From positions 51,442 to 115,441 of the forward strand of contig NZ_SLUM01000010.1 of assembly GCF_004345265.1 (NCBI RefSeq): a DNA stretch of 64,000 bases, in the 5' to 3' direction. The translations under genes were made by a program, and so were the position numbers. This DNA is from Allofournierella massiliensis (GTDB lineage: Bacteria > Bacillota > Clostridia > Oscillospirales > Ruminococcaceae). Under the pieces are notes generated by a model. That model was given only the letters and a program-made list of their open reading frames with translations. It was not told the DNA's origin and did not search any database. Below, in pieces: positions 33,545 to 40,852 of the stretch (its first letter is position 1; every line of letters starts with the position of its first letter).

Positions 33545-35947
33545 GTGTTTCAAATCACGGAATTTATGAAAAAACTGGACGAACTGTATCAGAAAAAGCA
33601 GTTCTCTGGCATAGAATCCTATTTGAATAATGGGATTAATGATGCGTTGGGTCGGCACGATGAGGGCACGGCCCTGATTTTGTTGAATGAATTAATGGGC
33701 TATTACCGTTCCGTCAGCCGCCATGCGGATTGCGCCGAAGCTGCTGAAAAGGCGCTGGCGCTGATTCGCGCCATGGGGCTGGAGGGAACGGTGAACCACG
33801 GCACCACCCTGCTGAATGCAGCCACCGGTCTGCGGGCGGCAGGGGAAAAGGACCGGGCGGAAGAGGCCTGTCGGAAAGCGAAGGCCATTCTGGAAAGCCA
33901 GCTTCCGGCGGAGGATTACCGCCTGGCTTCTCTTTACAACAATATGAGTTTGCTCTATGCGGCTATGGGCCGTCTGGAGCTGGCCGCGGAATATGCCCGG
34001 AAAGCCCTGGAGCGAATTGAACAGAACCCGGATGCACAGGCAGAACTGGCAATTTCGCTTTCCAATCTGGGCGGAATGTATACCCGGCTGGGCCAGTCTG
34101 AGCGGGCGCACCGGTGTCTGGAGCGGGCGGTACGCTTGTTTGAGCAGCTGCCCGGCGGGGATGATCCTCATTATCCGGCGGCGCTTTGCGCGCTGGCGGA
34201 GCTGCATTTTCATCAGGGCGAGCCGGAAAAGTCGGCAGAGCTGTTTCGCCGTGCGCTGGGCCTGATCGAGCGGACCTATGGCCGGAACGATGACTGGCAG
34301 ACCACCCGGCGGAATCTGGCTGCGGCCGAGGATCTGATCGCCCGGCGGAATGCGGTGAAAAACAAAACCGGAATGGAGCTGGCCCGGGAGTTTTACGAAC
34401 AGGCGGGTAGACCCATGCTGCAGCAGAAATACCCGGAATACGCGTGCCGCATTGCGGCAGGGCTGGTGGGCGAAGGGGCTGAGTGTCTGGGCTTTGACGA
34501 CGCCTTTTCGGTGGATCACGATTTTGGCCCGGGCTTCTGCCTGTGGCTGACCAGAGAGGATTATCAGGCCATCGGCAGCCGGTTGCAGGCGGATTATCAG
34601 GCGTTGGCGGCCCGGTGGCCGGGCGCTCCGGCCCGAAACGTCACCCCGGAGGGCACAAACCGGGTGGGCGTGATGGAGATCGACGAATTTTTCCGCCGGT
34701 TCACCGGGCATACCCATGCGCCGAAGGCGGATTCGTGGCAGGATATCATGACCTGGAACGCCATTCCCACCGATCGGCTTGCATCAGCAGTGAATGGCCA
34801 GGTATTTGAGGACCCGCTGGGGGAGTTTACCCGGCGGCGGGAGGAATTTGCCAGATATCCCGAGCCGGTGCGGCTCTGTCGTCTTGGACAGGCTCTGGGC
34901 CGGATGGCGCAGGCGGGGCAGTACAATTACCCCCGGGCAAAAAAACGGCAGGATGCGGATATGATGTACGCCTGCCTGGCGGAATTTGTATCCGCCGCAC
35001 AGGAAACGGCCTATCTGCTGGATGAAACATACATGCCTTTTTACAAGTGGCGCGCCCGCGGAATGGAGCGGCTGGAGTATGCAGGCAGCCTGATTCCTCT
35101 GCTGCACCGGTTGATGGAGCGCCCTGCCGCCGACGGGCAGGCAGAGGAGACCATCGAGGCGGTGTGCGCCTGCATTGCTGCCGAGCTGAAGCGGCAGGGC
35201 CTTGCAAGTGTGGAAGATACATTTTTGGAATATCACAAACGGGAGGTTTTACAGCGAATGCAGCAGATGCTTCAAAACGACGGGGCAGAGAAGGAGTGCG
35301 CTTCGATGCCGTCGAAAAAAGCCGCCCGGATCGCAGCCATTGTGGACGAGGAATGGCGGCAGTTTCAGCAGGTGCAGAACGAGGGCGGACGCGCGTCCTG
35401 TCAGGATGACCGGGACACCTTTGGGCTCATGCGTACCAGCCAGTTCACCCCCTGGGCCGAGGAGGTGCTGGCCAGCTACCAGCAGGATCTGAAGCGGGCA
35501 GGGGAAGAGGGCTGGAATCTGCTCACCGAAAAATACGCCCGCATGATGGAGCACACCGCACCACAGCAGTATGCCCGGCTGGCGGACCGTCTGCCCGAAC
35601 GGAGCGCGGAGCGGCTGCAGCTGCAGGAGCTGCTGATTTCCATTATGATGCGCTGGACCCGTGAGGTGGAGCGGCGCTGCCCCCATCTGATGGGCAGAGG
35701 CCGGAACCTCTCTTCCGAGCAGGATGGGCCCTGGAACGTTTCCAGCGAGACCTATCTGCGGGGAGAACTGGGCACCTATTCCGACGAGACGCTGCGCCTT
35801 TATGCACAGATGGTGCTGGAACTGTTGTCGCAGGGAAAAAACCTGGTGGAACAGAACATGACCTGCATGGCCCGGGGCTACGGCTACCGGAGCCTGGAGG
35901 ATGCTGAAAATGCCTGCGCCGCCCAGGCGTGCACAGGCAGACCCTGA
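33545..35947 (+). CDS. TPR, DUF4037 (nucleotidyltransferase-like) and DUF4125 multidomain protein
   Basis: An 800-residue cytosolic protein. Residues about 20-280 are TPR repeats (ASLYNNMSLLYAAMGRLELA, ISLSNLGGMYTRLGQSERA). Residues about 285-560 fit DUF4037, with FDDAFSVDHDFGP near 320-328, an Asp-x-Asp pattern like the metal site of nucleotidyltransferase-fold proteins. Residues about 600-795 fit DUF4125, ending RGRNLSSEQDG and SETYLRGELGTYS. I chose GTG 33545, 8 bases after GGAGGGG. It directly precedes merR (39-base gap) upstream of the microcompartment operon, so it may take part in its control or in choline metabolism. No function is proven. Confidence 0.82.
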   Translation: MFQITEFMKKLDELYQKKQFSGIESYLNNGINDALGRHDEGTALILLNELMGYYRSVSRHADCAEAAEKALALIRAMGLEGTVNHGTTLLNAATGLRAAGEKDRAEEACRKAKAILESQLPAEDYRLASLYNNMSLLYAAMGRLELAAEYARKALERIEQNPDAQAELAISLSNLGGMYTRLGQSERAHRCLERAVRLFEQLPGGDDPHYPAALCALAELHFHQGEPEKSAELFRRALGLIERTYGRNDDWQTTRRNLAAAEDLIARRNAVKNKTGMELAREFYEQAGRPMLQQKYPEYACRIAAGLVGEGAECLGFDDAFSVDHDFGPGFCLWLTREDYQAIGSRLQADYQALAARWPGAPARNVTPEGTNRVGVMEIDEFFRRFTGHTHAPKADSWQDIMTWNAIPTDRLASAVNGQVFEDPLGEFTRRREEFARYPEPVRLCRLGQALGRMAQAGQYNYPRAKKRQDADMMYACLAEFVSAAQETAYLLDETYMPFYKWRARGMERLEYAGSLIPLLHRLMERPAADGQAEETIEAVCACIAAELKRQGLASVEDTFLEYHKREVLQRMQQMLQNDGAEKECASMPSKKAARIAAIVDEEWRQFQQVQNEGGRASCQDDRDTFGLMRTSQFTPWAEEVLASYQQDLKRAGEEGWNLLTEKYARMMEHTAPQQYARLADRLPERSAERLQLQELLISIMMRWTREVERRCPHLMGRGRNLSSEQDGPWNVSSETYLRGELGTYSDETLRLYAQMVLELLSQGKNLVEQNMTCMARGYGYRSLEDAENACAAQACTGRP

Positions 35948-35986
35948 GCACAACGCTCCTGTCCGAACAAGAAAGGAGACGGACTT

Positions 35987-36817
35987 ATGGCGAAAGAACA
36001 GTTGTACACCATCGGTGAAGTGAGCAAGCTTTGCAACGTTTCCGCAAAGGCTCTGCGTTTTTACGATAAAATCGGCATGATCGCGCCGGATAAGATCAGC
36101 GAAAGCGGTTACCGGTATTATAGTCTGGACACGATTCTCTCCATCCCCATTGTGAAGTATTATAAGCAGATGGGCTTCCGGCTGGAAGAGATGCAGGGGC
36201 TGGTGAACGGCGATAACTACTATGTTGTGGAAGGCAGCTTCCACAACAAAATCAACGAGCTGTGGGAACAGGAGCATGCCATCCACAACAGCTACATCGC
36301 GGTGAAGGAATGGTATGAGCTGATTCAGGAGGCCAAGGCGGTTCGCCTGAACAAGGCCCAGGAGGTGGGCATGCGCTATGTGGCGGCCGAGGACATGTGC
36401 TGCCTGGAGCAGGAGTTTGAATACCATTACATGGATTCCATCATCAACATTCCCTGGGTGAATTATCTGGATTCGGTGAAAAACGAGATCTCCGGCCCGG
36501 TGATTCTGGAGTTTGACTCCTGGAAAGACAAGATGGAGGGTCATGCCACCCGGGCACGAATTATGCAAAAGCCCATCCATCGCTGTGCCTGCGGCACCAA
36601 CGAAACCCGGTTCGGCGGCTTTATGGCGGCCACGCTGTATCATGTGGGCCCGCTGGAGCGCATTGAGGAAAGCTATGCCAAGCTGGTGGAATGGGCCAAA
36701 GCCAAGGGTGTCAAGCTGGGGCAGCGGGTTTTTGAGCGGTATGTGGTGGACTATTGGACCACCCGCAACCGGGAGGAATTCGTTACCGAGCTGATTATTC
36801 CTCTGGAAGACGGCTGA
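35987..36817 (+). CDS. MerR family regulator with GyrI-like effector domain
   Basis: The 276-residue protein starts with a MerR winged helix-turn-helix (YTIGEVSKLCNVSAKALRFYDKIGMIAPDKISESGYRYY). A helical linker (about 75-125) follows, then a C-terminal domain with the GyrI/BmrR-like strand pattern ending RVFERYVVDYWTTRNREEFVTELIIPL. Such domains bind small organic, often cationic, molecules. It sits just upstream of the microcompartment operon, whose promoter has the 20-bp spacer and dyad expected for a MerR target. So it is the likely activator; choline or a product as inducer is inference. Confidence 0.88.
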   Translation: MAKEQLYTIGEVSKLCNVSAKALRFYDKIGMIAPDKISESGYRYYSLDTILSIPIVKYYKQMGFRLEEMQGLVNGDNYYVVEGSFHNKINELWEQEHAIHNSYIAVKEWYELIQEAKAVRLNKAQEVGMRYVAAEDMCCLEQEFEYHYMDSIINIPWVNYLDSVKNEISGPVILEFDSWKDKMEGHATRARIMQKPIHRCACGTNETRFGGFMAATLYHVGPLERIEESYAKLVEWAKAKGVKLGQRVFERYVVDYWTTRNREEFVTELIIPLEDG

Positions 36818-36877
36818 TCCCGGGAGCATGCACCGGGCAGAAAGAAAAGGATAACCTTTCCCTAAGGGGGAAAACTG

Positions 36878-36906
36878 AGCGGACCGTTTTTCGGCCCGCT
36901 TTTTTT
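36878..36906 (+). terminator. Terminator after merR
   Basis: AGCGGACCG pairs with CGGCCCGCT (one mismatch) around TTTTT, followed by a run of Ts. It isolates merR from the microcompartment operon. Confidence 0.75.
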
Positions 36907-37022
36907 GTTTTAAAAAGGCGATTTTGCAGGATGCACGAAAGGAGCAGCTGAGATTGTGATAAATTGCACAAAGCTCTCTGACAAAGTGCCCAAAAATGAG
37001 TGGTTAAATATTTACTCAATTC

Positions 37023-37058
37023 CCCCTTGACCTTCCACCAATGGGCAAGCGGTATACT
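37023..37058 (+). promoter_or_regulatory. MerR-type promoter and operator of the microcompartment operon
   Basis: TTGACC (37027-37032) and TATACT (37053-37058) are separated by 20 bp, too long for normal sigma-A promoters but typical of MerR-activated ones. The spacer is bracketed by an inverted repeat, CCCCTTGACC (37023-37032) and GGGCAAGCGG (37043-37052), matching at 8 of 10 positions. So a dimeric activator would sit between -35 and -10. The region 36907-37156 has no gene; apart from this promoter and a leader of about 90 bases I see nothing else in it. Confidence 0.75.
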
Positions 37059-37156
37059 GAATCCACAGAAAGGCGACGGCCGGTTCCAAAAAACTATGCA
37101 GATTGCCCCGCGAACGGCCGCCGCCAAATTCCACGAAAGCAAAAGGAGATCCAAAC

Positions 37157-37447
37157 ATGAAGTACGACGCATTGGGCATGATCGAGACCAAAGGTCTCAT
37201 CGCATCGATCGAAGCAGCCGACGCCATGGTAAAGGCGGCCAACGTTACCCTGATCGGCAAGGAGCGCGTAGGCGGCGGCCTGATCACCGTTCTGGTACGC
37301 GGCGATGTGGGCGCGGTAAAAGCCGCCACCGACGCGGGCGCCGCAGCTGCCCAGCGGGTAGGCGAGCTGGTTTCCGTGCATGTGATCCCCCGCCCCCACG
37401 GTGAGGTCGAGACCATTCTGCCCACCTCGGGAAAGGCCAGCGAATGA
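37157..37447 (+). CDS. BMC-H hexameric shell protein (first copy)
   Basis: A 96-residue single BMC-domain protein: [33 protein letters not shown] and [15 protein letters not shown] are the canonical Pf00936 segments, and [10 protein letters not shown] is the usual edge. It is almost identical to the last gene of the operon (52169-52453): only seven differences before the C-terminal tail. It should tile the facets of the shell. ATG 37157 follows AAAAGGAGATCCAAAC and is the first gene of the operon. Confidence 0.95.
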   Translation: MKYDALGMIETKGLIASIEAADAMVKAANVTLIGKERVGGGLITVLVRGDVGAVKAATDAGAAAAQRVGELVSVHVIPRPHGEVETILPTSGKASE

Positions 37448-37465
37448 TCAAAGGAGAGAACCATT

Positions 37466-38473
37466 ATGAACCATAGCGCCAACACGGCAAGAGCATCCCT
37501 GGCAGATGCGAAAATGAAACAGGTGAACAAAAAGTTCCGGATCACCGGCCTGACCACCGGCGCCCTGTCCGGTCTGACCTACGGCATCTACACCACTCTG
37601 GTGCTGGTGGCCGGCTACTACGAGCCTCTGGTCAGCGCAGTGGGCATCCTGGCAGCGCCCTATGTCTGCTCCGGTCTGAACGACCTTTTCGCCGGAATCT
37701 GGCTCACCATCTACAACGCCAAGAAGGGCCGTCTGGCTGAGATCGGCCGAACCATCAACACCTTCCCCGGCAAGATGATGGTTCTGGGCGCGCTGCTGGG
37801 CGGTCCCATCGCCAACGGCGCTTACCTGGTGGGTCTGGCGCTGGCCGGTGCCTACGCCATTCCCATCTCCGCCACCTGCGGCCTGTTCGGCGCTCTGTTC
37901 GCCTGGATCTTCCTGAAGCAGCGGCCCACCAAGCGGGTGGTCGCCGGCATGATCATCTGCGTGAGCGGCGCGATCATCATCAACTGGGTCAAGCCGGAAG
38001 GCAGCCCCAACTTCACTCTGGGTATCATCTGCGCACTGATCGCGGCCATCTGCTGGGGCCTGGAAGGTATGCTCTCCAGCTACGGCGGCTCCATGATCGA
38101 CACCGACGTTGCCACCAACATCCGCGAACTGTTCTCCGGTCTGGTTGATCTGGTCATCATCGTGCCTCTGGTTGGCGGCCTGGGTCTGCTGGGCGGCACC
38201 CTGAGCGCCGGTATGCCGGTTCTGTGGCTGGCAATTTCCGGTCTGAGCGCGGGCGCTTCCTTCCTGCTGTGGTACAAATCCAACGCCACTGTGGGCTGCG
38301 CCATCGGCATGAGCCTGAATGTGACCTATGCGTTCTGGGGCGTTCTGTTCTGCATCCTGTTCCTGAACCAGCCCGTCACTCTGACCATTGTTGTGGGTTC
38401 TGTTGTGATCATCTTCGGTGCAATCCTGGTGACCATGAACCCGCTGGACTTTTTCAAGAAAGGGGAGGCGTAA
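37466..38473 (+). CDS. DMT/EamA superfamily transporter, candidate choline importer
   Basis: The 335-residue protein has about ten membrane helices in two repeats (ANGAYLVGLALAGAYAIPIS and GCAIGMSLNVTYAFWGVLFCILFL are the equivalent fourth-helix segments), the EamA-like layout. It is embedded in the choline operon 18 bases after a shell gene, so import of choline, or export of trimethylamine, is likely. This is inference from context; no substrate residue is known to me. The next gene starts 1 base after its stop. Confidence 0.85.
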   Translation: MNHSANTARASLADAKMKQVNKKFRITGLTTGALSGLTYGIYTTLVLVAGYYEPLVSAVGILAAPYVCSGLNDLFAGIWLTIYNAKKGRLAEIGRTINTFPGKMMVLGALLGGPIANGAYLVGLALAGAYAIPISATCGLFGALFAWIFLKQRPTKRVVAGMIICVSGAIIINWVKPEGSPNFTLGIICALIAAICWGLEGMLSSYGGSMIDTDVATNIRELFSGLVDLVIIVPLVGGLGLLGGTLSAGMPVLWLAISGLSAGASFLLWYKSNATVGCAIGMSLNVTYAFWGVLFCILFLNQPVTLTIVVGSVVIIFGAILVTMNPLDFFKKGEA

Positions 38474-38474
38474 C

Positions 38475-38759
38475 ATGCTGTTGCCTGCACGAATGGCGGT
38501 GCTCAACTACCTGAGCAGCGTGGAAAACGCGGATGTAAACGAGATCATGGAGGCCATGCGCCCCCTTTACGGCAAGGAACGCCAGTTCACCAAGGACGCT
38601 TATCTGGATCATGTGATGTCGCTGGAAGCGAACGGGCTGTGCAGCCTGATCCGCTATGAGCTGGACGACAAGGACGAGCTTTCCCTCCGGTTCGCCATCA
38701 ACGACGATGGCCGCGCCGCGGTGGAAAAATACGTTCCCGCAAAATACCGCAACAAGTAA
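38475..38759 (+). CDS. Small protein with winged-helix-like character, unknown function
   Basis: A 94-residue protein (MLLPARMAVLNYLSSVENAD...) whose helix-helix-helix-strand pattern (VNEIMEAMRPLYG, DAYLDHVMSLEANGLCSLIRYEL, then LSLRFAINDDGRAAVEKYV) resembles a small winged helix. I do not recognise the family. It lies between the transporter and two shell genes, co-directional with tight spacing, so it belongs to the operon. It could be a small regulator or an adaptor for lumen proteins. Confidence 0.7.
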   Translation: MLLPARMAVLNYLSSVENADVNEIMEAMRPLYGKERQFTKDAYLDHVMSLEANGLCSLIRYELDDKDELSLRFAINDDGRAAVEKYVPAKYRNK

Positions 38760-38776
38760 AACAGGAGGAACCCTGC

Positions 38777-39073
38777 ATGAGATATTACGGTGAAGAAGCA
38801 TTGGGCCTGGTGGAGACCCTGGGCCTGGTTCCCGCTCTGGAAGCTGCCGACAAGATGCTGAAGGCGGCGGATGTGGAGCTGATCTCTTACGAGAACGTGG
38901 GCTCCACCTTGGTGACCATCATGGTCAAGGGCGATGTGGCCGCGGTTCGTTCCGCGGTGGAGGCCGGCGCCGAGGCGGCCGCCGCCATCGGTAAGCTGAC
39001 CGCCAAGAACGTGATGCCCCGGCCCATCAAGGCAGTGGGCGCGATCGTGTCGGCTCACGACATCGACGCCTGA
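38777..39073 (+). CDS. BMC-H shell protein (second type)
   Basis: A 98-residue single BMC domain: EEALGLVETLGLVPALEAADK, DVELISYENVGSTLVTIMVKG and DVAAVRSAVEAGAEAAAAIG. The pore-loop region (YENVGST) differs from the first copy, so pore selectivity may differ. It pairs with the next gene of the same subtype. Confidence 0.94.
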   Translation: MRYYGEEALGLVETLGLVPALEAADKMLKAADVELISYENVGSTLVTIMVKGDVAAVRSAVEAGAEAAAAIGKLTAKNVMPRPIKAVGAIVSAHDIDA

Positions 39074-39106
39074 CCGACCATCAACGATTGCACGAGAGGA
39101 ACGACT

Positions 39107-39418
39107 ATGGAAAGATACGAAGCCATTGGATTGATCGAGACCTTCGGCCTGGTCTTCGCCCTGGAGGCGGCAGATGCCATGTGCAAGGCCGCGGATGTGG
39201 ACCTGATCGGCTATGAGAATGTGGCCTCCGGCTACATCTCCGTGGTGGTACAGGGTGATGTGGGTGCCTGCCGCACCGCAGTGGACGCGGGCGTGAAGGC
39301 GGTAAAGGCCATGGACGCCGACGTTTACAGTTCGGTGGTCATCCCCCGCCCGCACCCGGATCTGAGCAAGATCGTGGCCCGCTACAGTCTGCCCGATGAC
39401 CTGCTGCCGCAGGAATAA
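39107..39418 (+). CDS. BMC-H shell protein (third type)
   Basis: A 103-residue single BMC domain starting MERYEAIGLIETFGLVFALE, with IGYENVASGYISVVVQGDVGACRTAVDAG and a longer C-terminal tail (SKIVARYSLPDDLLPQE). It shares the YENV pore-loop region with the preceding gene, so these two form a subgroup. Confidence 0.94.
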   Translation: MERYEAIGLIETFGLVFALEAADAMCKAADVDLIGYENVASGYISVVVQGDVGACRTAVDAGVKAVKAMDADVYSSVVIPRPHPDLSKIVARYSLPDDLLPQE

Positions 39419-39445
39419 ACCGAAAGGGCATGAAGGAGCAGTGAA

Positions 39446-40825
39446 ATGAGATCCATCGACAAAGATCTGAAAGCGGTCCAGGAAGCCCGCGTCCTGATGG
39501 AGGATGCGGCACAGGCGAAAAAAACACTGGCTCTTTTTGAACAACACCAGCTGGACCGGATCACAGAACAGATGCTGCGGGGCATCCGGCCCCGCCTGGA
39601 AGCCCTTGTTCGGCAGTCGGTGCAGGAGACGGGCCGCGGCGGTGAAGCCGACGAGCTGCGCCTGTGCCGGATGCTGGCAGAGGGCATGGAAAAAAGCCTC
39701 GCCGGTATGAAGTGCGTGGGCGTTCTGGAGCAGGACGAGAAAAATGGCCTGTTGGAAATCGGCGTGCCCATGGGCGTGATCGCGGCGGCGGTGCCGTCCA
39801 TCAGCCCGGTGGCCGCGGTGCTCTGCGCGGCGGTGGCGGCGGTTAAGGCCGGGAACGCGGTGGTGTTCGCCCCGCATCCCGCAGCGGCCGGTGTTACGGC
39901 CCAGACCGCAGCCGTTCTGGCCCAGAGCGCGGAGGAGGCCGGCCTGCCCAAAGGGGCACTGGCCTGCGCGGAGACCGCCGCCCGGGAGGGTGCGCTGGCC
40001 ATGTTCCGCCACCCCCACGCGGCACTGATCCTGAATATGGGACGGTGCAGCCTGCTGGAGGAGGCCGCAGCCACCGGCAAACCGGTGCTGTACGGCGGCA
40101 TCGCCCCTGGCCCCGCCTTCATTGAGAAAACCGCCGATCTGGAAAAGGCGGCGGCGGACATCGTGGCCAGCCGAAGCTTCAACAACGGCATGGGCCCAGG
40201 CGGAGAACAGTATGTGGTGGCGGACCGGCAGATCGCTGAAGCTGCCACAGCCCAGCTGAAACGCCAGGGCGCCTACTTCATGACTGCGGAGGAGCAGAAG
40301 CAGCTCACGAATCTGCTGGGGTTGCATCCCCATTGCGCTGCCGGAGCCGACAAAGCCTACATCGGCAAATCGGCCTGCTGGCTGGCTGCAAAGGCGGGCT
40401 TCACGGTGCCGGAGGGCACCCGGGTGCTGGTTTCACAGCAGGCCTACATCACCGATTACAACCCCTACGCCAACGGGCTGCTCTGCCCGGTGATGGCCTT
40501 CTACATTGAAGAGGACTGGACCCACGCCTGCGAAAAGTGCATCGAGCTTCTGGTGAACGGCAGCAAGGGCAACACCCTCACCATTCACTCCCGCGACCCG
40601 GAGGTGATCCGGCAGTTCGCACTGAAAAAGCCGGTGGGCCGGGTGCTCATCAACACCCCGGCGGTGATGGGCGCAGCGGGCGTTACCACCCGGCTGTTCC
40701 CCACGGTGATCCTGGGCAGCGTGAGCGCGGGCCAGGGCATCACGGCGGATAATATTTCCCCCATGAATCTGATTTATCGCCGAAAGGCAGCGTTCGGAAT
40801 GCGCGGCTTTTCCTCGAACCAGTAA
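39446..40825 (+). CDS. Aldehyde dehydrogenase homologue lacking catalytic residues (CutB position)
   Basis: The 459-residue protein is an EutE/CutF-type CoA-acylating aldehyde dehydrogenase by fold and length, and residue numbering runs in register with the active paralogue at 49830. Where that paralogue has Asn120 (PSTNP) and Cys251 (NGTICASEQ), this one has Ser120 (PSISP) and Pro251 (NGMGPGGEQ). The glycine turn GGPGMV is also changed to MGRCSLL. It lacks the C-terminal extension of the paralogue. It is therefore unlikely to oxidise aldehyde and may be a structural or regulatory partner of the active subunit. Type I choline loci are known to hold two such genes. Confidence 0.85.
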   Translation: MRSIDKDLKAVQEARVLMEDAAQAKKTLALFEQHQLDRITEQMLRGIRPRLEALVRQSVQETGRGGEADELRLCRMLAEGMEKSLAGMKCVGVLEQDEKNGLLEIGVPMGVIAAAVPSISPVAAVLCAAVAAVKAGNAVVFAPHPAAAGVTAQTAAVLAQSAEEAGLPKGALACAETAAREGALAMFRHPHAALILNMGRCSLLEEAAATGKPVLYGGIAPGPAFIEKTADLEKAAADIVASRSFNNGMGPGGEQYVVADRQIAEAATAQLKRQGAYFMTAEEQKQLTNLLGLHPHCAAGADKAYIGKSACWLAAKAGFTVPEGTRVLVSQQAYITDYNPYANGLLCPVMAFYIEEDWTHACEKCIELLVNGSKGNTLTIHSRDPEVIRQFALKKPVGRVLINTPAVMGAAGVTTRLFPTVILGSVSAGQGITADNISPMNLIYRRKAAFGMRGFSSNQ

Positions 40826-40852
40826 CTCCACAAGAAAGAGAGGACACTGATT

